NCBI GenBank assembly: GCA_024408015.1
Contig: JAKSVJ010000043.1
Coordinates: forward strand, 1 to 8,208
Origin: Clostridia bacterium
Lineage (GTDB): Bacteria; Bacillota; Clostridia; Oscillospirales; CAG-272
Direction: 5' to 3'
DNA length: 8,208 nt
The notes under the pieces were generated by a model. The model was not told where the DNA came from and did not search any database. It saw only the letters and a program-made list of their open reading frames with translations. Within the stretch, counting starts at the first letter, position 1; each line of letters opens with the position of its first letter. Shown piece after piece: positions 1 through 5,601 of this stretch. Both the position numbers and the translations under genes were made by a program.

Positions 1-30
1 TCATGAATGTCACCGGGGTTTAGAATAATT

Positions 31-70
31 GCAGAAGTAACAGTTTGATGCAGCTACTTCTGCTTTTTTT
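31..70 (+). terminator. Intrinsic terminator of an upstream gene
   Basis: A perfect 9-bp stem (GCAGAAGTA at 31-39, TACTTCTGC at 55-63) with a 15-base loop is followed by seven T residues (64-70), a classic rho-independent terminator reading rightward. It implies a + strand gene ending at or before the left edge. The third frame ends with TAG at 21-23, but only a few codons lie inside the window, so no product can be named. A smaller hairpin (ATGTGG 77-82, CCACAT 90-95) follows without a T run. Confidence 0.8.
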
Positions 71-168
71 GAGTACATGTGGAGCCATCCCACATCTTAA
101 CCACTTTTTGTAGGTGCGTATGGTTTGACGCTTACGTTGAAATGAACAAATGCATCAACTATGACGGA

Positions 169-219
169 GCAAAAACTAGCGAATAAACAAAAGTTTTTGC
201 CATTGACAGCAAAAACTTT
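169..219. promoter_or_regulatory. Candidate operator: three GCAAAAACT half-sites overlapping the promoter
   Basis: GCAAAAACT occurs at 169-177 and again at 209-217, exactly 40 bases apart in the same orientation. Between them lies an inverted copy, AAAGTTTTTGC at 190-200, which forms a perfect 11-bp inverted repeat with GCAAAAACTTT at 209-219. The right arm runs into the -35 box at 218-223, so a bound protein would be expected to block the ATPase promoter. The arrangement is seen directly; the operator role and the identity of any regulator are inferred. It could also form a hairpin, but it lies upstream of the predicted transcription start. Confidence 0.45.
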
Positions 220-246
220 GACTTTACGGGAAGTTTGTGCTATACT
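218..246 (+). promoter_or_regulatory. Sigma-A promoter of the AAA ATPase gene
   Basis: TTGACT (-35, 218-223) and TATACT (-10, 241-246) are separated by the ideal 17 bases, and TG at 238-239 provides an extended -10. Each box differs from consensus by one base. The start of transcription should fall near 253, leaving a very short leader containing AAAGGAGG (258-265) seven bases before the ATG at 273. Confidence 0.8.
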
Positions 247-272
247 GAAGATGCGTTAAAGGAGGTATTCAA

Positions 273-1583
273 ATGAACTCAAAGCGAAAATTAAAGAGTA
301 GAGACTTGTACCTTAACAAGTTGGTGGCGTTTAAAGACACTGAACCGGTCAAGGTTGTCACAGGAATTAGACGCTGCGGCAAATCAAGCCTTTTAAAGCT
401 TATGGTTGAACATCTAAAAGCAAACGGAATAGAGGAAAACCAGATTATTGAAATGAATTTTGAGTCTGGTGATTACAAGAACATGACATCCGATGAAGTT
501 TACTCTTTTGTAAAAGGGAAATGCGGCGAAAAGAGGATGTACCTTTTCTTCGATGAGATTCAAAGGATCGACAAGTGGGAAGATGCTATCAATGCATTTA
601 GAGTTGACCTGGACTGTGATATCTACGTTACCGGATCCAACGCCTATCTTTTGTCCTCAGAGTATTCCACTTATCTTAGTGGCAGATGTGTGGAAATAAA
701 GATGCTTCCACTATCGTTTAAGGAATTCATCCATTTCAATGATCTGGAACTGAAGCTGGTAAAAAGTGCATTTGGCGGAGAAAAGAAGGTCATCGTCGAC
801 GAGTCGGGAACACAGTATTCTTTGAATGAAGTGTTTGATGCATATTTACGATTTGGTGGTATGCCTGGAATTTCTGATGTAGGCTTAGAGCAGGATAGAG
901 CATTCACCCTGCTTGATGGCATTTATTCAACAGTAGTCATTAGAGATATCCTGGAAAGAGAAAAACGACGAGGCCAAAGACAGATCACCGATGCGGTTCT
1001 GCTTAGAAAAATTATCCTGTTCCTTTGTGACAATATCGGTTCAAGTGTTTCAGCTAATTCGATTGGGAACACGCTTGTTAATGAGGGCCTTCTTGAAGAT
1101 GGTAAACGTAAAGGAAAGCCAAGCGGTCATACCATCCAGGCCTACATTGAAACGCTCCTGGAGTCTTATTTCTTTTACGACATTAAGCGATTTGACATCA
1201 AAGGGAAGGAGTACTTGAGAACACTTGGCAAGTATTACGTTGTCGATATCGGCTTAAGAAATTATCTGTTAGGAATAAGAGACAGGGACCGTGGGCATGT
1301 TATTGAGAATATCGTTTACATTGAACTTTTGAGAAGGGGTTACGACGTAGCAATTGGCAAGCTCGACAACCTGGAGATTGATTTCATTGCTACCAATACG
1401 ACAGATAAGCTTTACGTTCAGGTTACGGAATCCATGGCAATGGAAAGTGTTAGAGCAAGAGAATTGACTCCACTCCAAAAGGTTGGTGACAATTACGAAA
1501 AAATGGTTCTCTCAATGGATGATGGAGAAGTCAGTCATGAGGGAATAAAGCAGATTAATCTTATTGATTGGCTATTGAAATAA
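273..1583 (+). CDS. AAA family ATPase with C-terminal DUF4143 domain
   Basis: A 436-residue protein, the usual size for this family. The N-terminal half is an AAA ATPase: Walker A GIRRCGKS at residues 31-38, and a Walker B hydrophobic strand ending in Asp95-Glu96 (YLFFDEIQ). A sensor-like VTGSN segment follows near residue 120. The C-terminal half resembles DUF4143, with VVDIGLRNYLLG, then ENIVYIELLRRGY and LEIDFIA followed by a YVQVTES strand, a layout like a PD-(D/E)XK nuclease fold. No membrane segment is seen, so it should be cytoplasmic. The start is fixed by AAAGGAGG seven bases upstream. It is monocistronic, with its own promoter and downstream terminators. By eye it is richer in GC than the pilus operon. 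The family is common in multiple divergent copies in Clostridia and archaea, and its cellular role is not established. The family call is firm; the nuclease activity is not claimed. Confidence 0.92.
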   Translation: MNSKRKLKSRDLYLNKLVAFKDTEPVKVVTGIRRCGKSSLLKLMVEHLKANGIEENQIIEMNFESGDYKNMTSDEVYSFVKGKCGEKRMYLFFDEIQRIDKWEDAINAFRVDLDCDIYVTGSNAYLLSSEYSTYLSGRCVEIKMLPLSFKEFIHFNDLELKLVKSAFGGEKKVIVDESGTQYSLNEVFDAYLRFGGMPGISDVGLEQDRAFTLLDGIYSTVVIRDILEREKRRGQRQITDAVLLRKIILFLCDNIGSSVSANSIGNTLVNEGLLEDGKRKGKPSGHTIQAYIETLLESYFFYDIKRFDIKGKEYLRTLGKYYVVDIGLRNYLLGIRDRDRGHVIENIVYIELLRRGYDVAIGKLDNLEIDFIATNTTDKLYVQVTESMAMESVRARELTPLQKVGDNYEKMVLSMDDGEVSHEGIKQINLIDWLLK

Positions 1584-1598
1584 CCAAATAAAAATCAA

Positions 1599-1635
1599 GC
1601 CCAGATGAGTTTTGAGTTCTCTTCTGGGCGTATTT
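1599..1635 (+). terminator. Terminator hairpin after the AAA ATPase gene
   Basis: GCCCAGA (1599-1605) pairs with TCTGGGC (1623-1629). GAG (1607-1609) and CTC (1619-1621) extend the stem past one T-T mismatch. The trailing GTATTT is only weakly U-rich, so this may act together with the stronger hairpin just downstream. It begins 16 bases after the ATPase stop codon. Confidence 0.6.
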
Positions 1636-1642
1636 AAAAACT

Positions 1643-1675
1643 AAAAAGGCTGTGGAATTTCCACAGCCTCTTTTA
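1643..1675. terminator. Bidirectional terminator between convergent genes
   Basis: AGGCTGTGG (1647-1655) and CCACAGCCT (1661-1669) form a 9-bp stem around AATTT. On the + strand it is followed by CTCTTTT. On the - strand it is followed by TTTTTAGTTTTT, a strong U tract, so it best terminates the dehydrogenase gene and can also serve the ATPase gene. Two TTAATTAA octamers (1673-1680 and 1686-1693) lie next to it, the second overlapping the dehydrogenase stop codon. Confidence 0.8.
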
Positions 1676-1689
1676 ATTAATTTGGTTAA

Positions 1690-2952
1690 TTAATTGTGAA
1701 CGTATTTTAGTGCTCCGCCTTCAAGCCTTGATGCTTCTGCAGCATAGCACATTAAGTGGCTTTCAATCGATCTTTCAAGAGTAGTTTCGCCACTAGCATT
1801 ACCGAGCAACACATCATAAAGTGTTGTGAGAATACCAAGATCTCCACCACCATGTGACATTCTTACTGATTCATTAAGGTCTGAAATCTTTATTGTTTCA
1901 TAGCCTATGCCATATTCGCCAACCTTTATTTCATCTCTATCTTCGTCTAATATGAGATCTCCGTGAGAACCATGGAAACGCATTACACGGCCACCGTGTG
2001 TTGTAAATGCCATAAGGGAAAGGGAAGCATGAATGCCATTTTCGAAAGTCATAGTAGTTAATTGGTTATCACATACATTATTGTCGCAATAGAATACGCA
2101 TCTTCCGTATGGACCCTCTGTCAATGATTTTCTAATAGCTTCTTCTGTTAATGGTCTTTCAGAGCATGCAACCTTTGTAAAACTGTATTCTGGGTTCTTT
2201 TTCCAACGATCAATATATATCTTCTTTGCGCTGTAACAACATGTATCAGCATGTGGACAGTCAAGGCATCTCTTTGTGGCATCTTTTGGAGCACTTTCAG
2301 CCTTGAAATATGATAAGTCACCCATAGAACTTAAAGATTTGCAATTTGAGCCTGCGTACCATTGTAGTAGGTCCATATCATGACATGTTTTCGCAAGGAT
2401 AATAGGAGATGTCTCTTCTGCGTCTCTCCAGTTACCACGAACAAAACTGTGAGCAAAGTGACCAAAGAATACTTGCTCTAGTGATTCAATTGCTAAAAGT
2501 TTACCGATTCTACCAGAGTCAATGATTTCTTTTGTTTTTACAAATGCAGGAGCATAACGTAATACGTGGCTTACAAAGAATTTCTTACCGGCTTTCTTTT
2601 GTGCTTCTAGAAGAGTTATGCACTCATCTTTGTCGCCTGTGATAGGTTTTTCACATAAAATATCGTAACCAAGTTTAAGACCTTTAAGAGCCATTCTAAC
2701 ATGATCACGGTCTTGAGAAGCTACAATTAGGACATCAGCGAGTTGCTTCTCAAAAAACTTATCTTCATCATAATATATTGCGTCTTTGCCTATTCCAGCT
2801 TGTTCTGCGCAACGATTTGCTCTTAGTTCAATAGTGTCGCACACAGCTACAACTTTGAACTTGTCTGAGAGATAATTCTTTATAGTCGCACCATAAACTT
2901 CAAATCCGCGATTTCCGCAACCGATTATGGCAACAGTGAATTGTTTTGACAT
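1690..2952 (-). CDS. Gfo/Idh/MocA family NAD(P)-dependent oxidoreductase
   Basis: A 420-residue predicted cytoplasmic dehydrogenase. The N-terminal Rossmann fold shows GCGNRG at residues 11-16 after a beta strand, an acidic residue at the end of the second strand (Asp39, VVAVCD), and the family hallmark EKP at 101-103, whose Lys normally takes part in catalysis. The C-terminal part carries KTCHDMDLLQW, the HDxD-type motif expected to contribute a catalytic His. Family members oxidise or reduce sugars, inositols and related compounds with NAD(P); the substrate cannot be read here. An unusual insert near residue 230 has a cysteine cluster (CLDCPHADTCC), and more cysteines follow (ACSE, RCVFYCDNNVCD); these could bind a metal, but that is inference. 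The start has AGAGGA (complement of 2961-2966) upstream. It is transcribed alone, convergent with the ATPase gene and divergent from the pilus operon, with no evident link to either. Confidence 0.92.
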   Translation of the reverse strand: MSKQFTVAIIGCGNRGFEVYGATIKNYLSDKFKVVAVCDTIELRANRCAEQAGIGKDAIYYDEDKFFEKQLADVLIVASQDRDHVRMALKGLKLGYDILCEKPITGDKDECITLLEAQKKAGKKFFVSHVLRYAPAFVKTKEIIDSGRIGKLLAIESLEQVFFGHFAHSFVRGNWRDAEETSPIILAKTCHDMDLLQWYAGSNCKSLSSMGDLSYFKAESAPKDATKRCLDCPHADTCCYSAKKIYIDRWKKNPEYSFTKVACSERPLTEEAIRKSLTEGPYGRCVFYCDNNVCDNQLTTMTFENGIHASLSLMAFTTHGGRVMRFHGSHGDLILDEDRDEIKVGEYGIGYETIKISDLNESVRMSHGGGDLGILTTLYDVLLGNASGETTLERSIESHLMCYAAEASRLEGGALKYVHN

Positions 2953-2982
2953 TGTTATATTCCTCTTTTTTTATGTGTGTTA

Positions 2983-2996
2983 TTTGCTCTAGCAAA
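2983..2996. promoter_or_regulatory. Candidate operator in the dehydrogenase leader
   Basis: TTTGCTCTAGCAAA is a 14-bp inverted repeat with six-base arms and a CT centre. It lies just downstream of the -10 box at 3006-3011 on the - strand, roughly where the transcript starts, a usual place for a repressor site. It does not fit the CRE (catabolite control) consensus. The symmetry is seen; the function is inferred. Confidence 0.4.
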
Positions 2997-3005
2997 ACCT
3001 GCTTT

Positions 3006-3034
3006 AGTGTACACTTGGCAGTGGGATGTGTCAA
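3006..3034 (-). promoter_or_regulatory. Sigma-A promoter of the dehydrogenase gene
   Basis: Read on the - strand, a perfect TTGACA -35 box (complement of 3029-3034) is followed after 17 bases by TACACT (complement of 3006-3011). The start of transcription should be near 2999, giving a leader of about 45 bases that contains the 14-bp inverted repeat and the AGAGGA ribosome site. Confidence 0.7.
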
Positions 3035-3077
3035 CATCAAATTGCATTTAAGATTAGTTTTTACGCTTAAAAAATGC

Positions 3078-3087
3078 ACCCTAGGGT
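3078..3087. repeat. ACCCTAGGGT palindrome, copy 1 (intergenic)
   Basis: A perfect 10-bp palindrome in the divergent intergenic region, followed by a run of A. Identical 10-mers occur at 3816-3825 and 5123-5132. Copies 1 and 3 share the longer string ACCCTAGGGTAAAAAA. This copy lies about 60 bases upstream of the probable operon -10 box, a position suitable for an activator or repressor. Confidence 0.6.
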
Positions 3088-3141
3088 AAAAAAAACCGAT
3101 TTGGGACTCCCGTTGCGACACTAAAATTAATTTGTGAAACA

Positions 3142-3150
3142 TGATACAAT
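3142..3150 (+). promoter_or_regulatory. Probable extended -10 promoter of the Tad operon
   Basis: TGATACAAT at 3142-3150 matches an extended -10 element (TGnTATAAT) with one mismatch. No good -35 box is found at the right distance, which suggests weak or activator-dependent transcription. The start would be near 3157, giving a leader of about 100 bases before the first pilin-like gene. A small hairpin (ATTGC 3151-3155, GCAAT 3165-3169) sits at the predicted 5' end. Confidence 0.5.
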
Positions 3151-3226
3151 ATTGCCACAGTCAAGCAATGAGCTGATACCACAGATCCTTAGGACGTCAT
3201 TTTCAACTAATATTTTTTATCAATGG

Positions 3227-3249
3227 TCCTTTTAGGATTCATGAAAGGA
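3227..3249 (+). promoter_or_regulatory. Possible hairpin hiding the first ribosome site of the operon
   Basis: TCCTTT (3227-3232) is complementary to AAAGGA (3244-3249), the Shine-Dalgarno core of the first pilin-like gene, with an 11-base loop. The same TCCT can instead pair with the nearer AGGA at 3234-3237, so two structures compete. A related TCCTTAGGA lies at 3186-3194. The pairing is short, and a role in translation control is speculative. No known riboswitch consensus is recognised in this leader. Confidence 0.25.
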
Positions 3250-3255
3250 GAAGAG

Positions 3256-3450
3256 ATGTTTTACAAAAAGATACTTAAATTTAACCGGCCGGTTATGAAT
3301 ACGCGTGGAGAATTTTATGTAGACACTGTTATTCTTTTGATTATATCTGTTGTGGTCGGAGGGCTGCTTATGGCAGGGCTGTATGAGCTGTTTAATGGGC
3401 AACTCCTACCATTGATTGCTCAAAGAATAGGAAATACAACAGGAGTCTAA
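3256..3450 (+). CDS. Small Flp-like pilin candidate 1 (DUF6133-like)
   Basis: A 64-residue protein with a short basic N terminus, then RGEFYVD at residues 17-23, then one hydrophobic segment (about 24-43). The layout matches small pilin-like proteins (DUF6133-like) at the head of Tad loci in Clostridia. If prepilin peptidase cuts after Gly18, Asp23 falls at +5 of the mature chain, where classical pilins carry Glu. That cleavage site is inferred. The ATG at 3256 is chosen because GGAG (3247-3250) lies five bases before it; in-frame ATGs at 3223 and 3241 lack a good ribosome site and would place the Shine-Dalgarno inside the gene. It is the first gene of the operon and is followed by a paralogue 17 bases later. 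It could be the main subunit or a minor one. Confidence 0.75.
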   Translation: MFYKKILKFNRPVMNTRGEFYVDTVILLIISVVVGGLLMAGLYELFNGQLLPLIAQRIGNTTGV

Positions 3451-3467
3451 AATTTGGAGGAAATATT

Positions 3468-3704
3468 ATGACATTTATTAAAAACGTAAACAAGAAAATT
3501 TCAAACGGTCTCACAAAAGCATATATCAAATCAAAGAATGCCTTGGCAAATATCAAGGGCGAAATGTATGTTGACAAATCTGTTGGCATCATCATCGCAG
3601 TAGTTGTTGGTGCGCTTATTCTCACAGGTGTTTATGCACTTGTAAAAGAAGTGATGACAACTATGGATTCTACAGTCATCGACATGTTTGATTACGCAGC
3701 GTAA
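3468..3704 (+). CDS. Small Flp-like pilin candidate 2 (DUF6133-like)
   Basis: A 78-residue paralogue of the preceding small protein. It has a longer basic leader (residues 1-31), the shared motif GEMYVD at 32-36 preceded by Gly31, a hydrophobic stretch about 38-57, and a short acidic C-terminal tail ending DMFDYAA. Cleavage after Gly31 would put Asp36 at +5, as in the first copy. The strong GGAGG at 3456-3460, seven bases before the ATG, suggests high expression and favours this one as the major subunit (inference). It has almost no spacer before the prepilin peptidase gene. The family resemblance is to DUF6133 proteins of Clostridia; the pilin role rests on sequence pattern and gene context. 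Confidence 0.78.
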   Translation: MTFIKNVNKKISNGLTKAYIKSKNALANIKGEMYVDKSVGIIIAVVVGALILTGVYALVKEVMTTMDSTVIDMFDYAA

Positions 3705-3707
3705 GAC

Positions 3708-4148
3708 ATGCTAATATTAGGCATTTTTCAGCTTGTGTTCTTGGCGCCGATACTAATTATGGCATCGTTGTCAGATGTTAAGACACACAATGTAAGGGAC
3801 TTGTACAGTTTTTTAACCCTAGGGTTTACTTTTCCAAGTATTTTTAGATTGGGATTTGTTAATTGTATTGTAGGGATGCTATCTGTTTTTATCCCTTTGT
3901 TTATTGTTGCCTTTATAAAGCCTTATAGTATTGGCGGTGCGGATATTAAGCTTGGATCTGCCTTAGCGCTTGGAGTTGGATTTCCGAATGCGGTCTTTGG
4001 TTTAACCATAGGACTTGTATTCGGAGTCCTTGTGACTTTAATCAAAAACAGAGTCAAAAGAAAAGATTCAAAAGAGCCATTCGCACTTATACCATATTTG
4101 GCGATTGGCTTTTTTTCATTCTTTCTTTTAAGTGTAATCGGGGGATAG
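3708..4148 (+). CDS. A24 prepilin peptidase (CpaA/TadV-like)
   Basis: A 146-residue multi-pass membrane aspartyl protease that would cut the leader peptides of the small pilins. It shows the two catalytic aspartates of the family: Asp23 in SDVKTHNV and Asp79 in GGADIKLG, each at a membrane boundary. About five to six hydrophobic segments cover most of the chain. There is no N-terminal methylase domain, as usual for the short Tad-type enzymes. It starts three bases after the previous stop without a clear ribosome site, so translation is probably coupled to the pilin gene. One copy of the ACCCTAGGGT palindrome lies inside it. The two Asp motifs and the context make the call firm. Confidence 0.88.
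   Translation: MLILGIFQLVFLAPILIMASLSDVKTHNVRDLYSFLTLGFTFPSIFRLGFVNCIVGMLSVFIPLFIVAFIKPYSIGGADIKLGSALALGVGFPNAVFGLTIGLVFGVLVTLIKNRVKRKDSKEPFALIPYLAIGFFSFFLLSVIGG
3816..3825. repeat. ACCCTAGGGT palindrome, copy 2 (in the peptidase gene)
   Basis: Identical to the intergenic copy, with symmetry here extended to AACCCTAGGGTT (3815-3826). It is read through as codons for Leu-Thr-Leu-Gly-Phe of the prepilin peptidase, so it is not separated from coding function. Confidence 0.6.
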
Positions 4149-4150
4149 TT

Positions 4151-4864
4151 ATGAAAACAAACTTTTTTAAATCAAAAACATTCATAGGTATTATTTGTAT
4201 CGTCCTTGCGTTTATTATAACCTTCTTACTCACGCCAGTACTTAGTAAAATTTCGGAATCAAAGATAAAAGTCGTAGCTGTTACAACAAATGTTAAAAAA
4301 GGTGATGTTATATCTGATGAAAACATCACTCTAGTAAGTGTTAGAGCATCATCTGTACCAAAAGAAGCTATTAAAAACAAAGCTGATGTTGTAGGAAAAA
4401 TTAGTGCATGCGACATGTTTAAAGGCGACTATATCTTTAAAGAAAAACTACATGATGAAAACTATAGGGATGATTTTGAAAAAGAATGCCTTGAAAGTGG
4501 GAAAATAAAGGTGAGCATACCAACAAATCAAATGTATCAATCTGTCTCATACAAAATTCAAAAGGGTGATATTGTAACCGCGATTGTATATAACAAAGAT
4601 GACAAGGATTCAAAGATATTGCCAGAACTTATGTATATGTATGTTTCAAATGCAACAGGAAATGATGGGTATGATTCAGATAGCGAAAATTTTAATGGAA
4701 AAGTATCAACGATAACTCTCATTTTAACAAAGGAGCAAGCTAAATTGTTGATTTCAAAAGTAGAACAAAACAAAGAGAAAAAAAAGCTCATTTATCACGG
4801 AGATGATGACGTTGCAAGAGAGTACATAAAGACACAAGATGATTTCTTACAAGGAAAATTTTAA
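4151..4864 (+). CDS. cpaB: CpaB/RcpC-like SAF-domain pilus assembly protein
   Basis: A 237-residue protein anchored by one N-terminal membrane helix (about residues 10-31), with the rest expected outside the membrane. Residues about 38-102 form a SAF domain: VAVTTNVKKGDVISDENITL, then a VPKEAI segment and a VGKISACDMFKGDYIFKEKL segment, the pattern found in CpaB/RcpC. A second domain, about residues 117-215, contains KVSIPTNQMYQSVSYKIQKG, typical of the CpaB C-terminal part. In Gram-negative Tad systems CpaB works with the secretin. No secretin is visible here, so this is more likely a cell-wall-side factor (inference). It begins two bases after the peptidase stop, and the GGGGGAT upstream is a modest ribosome site. 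It is diverged from proteobacterial CpaB, so the gene symbol is by analogy. Confidence 0.72.
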   Translation: MKTNFFKSKTFIGIICIVLAFIITFLLTPVLSKISESKIKVVAVTTNVKKGDVISDENITLVSVRASSVPKEAIKNKADVVGKISACDMFKGDYIFKEKLHDENYRDDFEKECLESGKIKVSIPTNQMYQSVSYKIQKGDIVTAIVYNKDDKDSKILPELMYMYVSNATGNDGYDSDSENFNGKVSTITLILTKEQAKLLISKVEQNKEKKKLIYHGDDDVAREYIKTQDDFLQGKF

Positions 4865-4881
4865 AAGTAAAGGAAAAATTT

Positions 4882-5601
4882 ATGTCTAAAATATATCTTT
4901 TTACCGGTAGTGATAATTCCGGAAAAACAACGATTACAACGCAACTTGCACTTAACATTGCAAAGAATAAAAATTTGAATGTAATCGTACTGTTACCACA
5001 TGCCACTTTTCCAAAAATTAAATACATGTTTCCATTTTCATTAAATGATAATTACTCACTAAAAACTCTTTTTAATTCGCCAAGAATTGATGAGGATATT
5101 TGCGCAAAAGCTATAATGCAAAACCCTAGGGTAAAAAATGTAGGGTTTGTTGGCTTTACAAAAAGGGAAGAAGTAAGCTGTGATCTTGGTTTTACAAAAG
5201 AAAAAATGAAGAGTATCATTTTGACTTTGACAAATATTTGCGATTATCTAATCATCGTAAAACCTAATGACTGTATGGGAAAGCTTATCATTGATGGATT
5301 AAGTTCATTTGAATACATTCCAATAAGCGTTACAAAGCCGGATTTTAAGTCATACGTGTTCATGGACGAAGAAAATGTTGAGCAGATATACAACACTAAA
5401 ATCAATGTCATAAACAACACAAGTAAATTTAGTGCTGGGATATCAAAAATCAAGAACATGACACAAAGAATACCATATTGCGAAGAACTACAAAAAAACG
5501 AGACAAAACTAGCTTTCTTTACTATTCCCAAAGATAAAGAATTCCAAAAGAGTATTGAAAAATTAAGAAAGCATTTGCAGGGGTTAGATGAATTACGATG
5601 A
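4882..5601 (+). CDS. CpaE/TadZ-like P-loop ATPase
   Basis: A 239-residue P-loop protein. Walker A is GSDNSGKTT at residues 9-17, followed by an amphipathic helix (ITTQLALNIAK) as in ParA/MinD proteins. However, the signature Lys at the start of the deviant Walker motif (KGGxGKT) is absent, and no clear DxD/DxxxxG switch motif follows the second strand. CDYLIIVKPND, about residues 117-127, is the likely Walker B strand. CpaE/TadZ proteins place the pilus machine at its site in the cell, and the position directly before cpaF fits this. AAAGGA precedes the ATG by about eight bases. The 3' end overlaps cpaF by 14 bases. One ACCCTAGGGT copy lies inside. It could instead be a simplified P-loop partner with another task. 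Confidence 0.68.
   Translation: MSKIYLFTGSDNSGKTTITTQLALNIAKNKNLNVIVLLPHATFPKIKYMFPFSLNDNYSLKTLFNSPRIDEDICAKAIMQNPRVKNVGFVGFTKREEVSCDLGFTKEKMKSIILTLTNICDYLIIVKPNDCMGKLIIDGLSSFEYIPISVTKPDFKSYVFMDEENVEQIYNTKINVINNTSKFSAGISKIKNMTQRIPYCEELQKNETKLAFFTIPKDKEFQKSIEKLRKHLQGLDELR
5123..5132. repeat. ACCCTAGGGT palindrome, copy 3 (in the cpaE-like gene)
   Basis: The third identical palindrome, followed by AAAAAA as in copy 1. A half-site TAGGGTTT follows at 5141. It encodes the Pro-Arg-Val segment of NPRVKNVG in the CpaE-like protein. Confidence 0.6.

Noticed and set aside
1673..1693. TTAATTAA pair as an insertion-site duplication
   Set aside because: There is no mobile element between the copies; five bases separate them, and AT-rich octamers next to a terminator are common.
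3223..3255. Longer start for the first pilin-like gene
   Set aside because: The ATGs at 3223 and 3241 lack ribosome sites, and the real Shine-Dalgarno (GGAG 3247-3250) would lie inside the gene; the ATG at 3256 fits best.
3157..3255. Known riboswitch (c-di-GMP, fluoride, preQ1) in the Tad leader
   Set aside because: The conserved core strings of these classes, as far as I can recall them, are not present; only short generic hairpins are seen.
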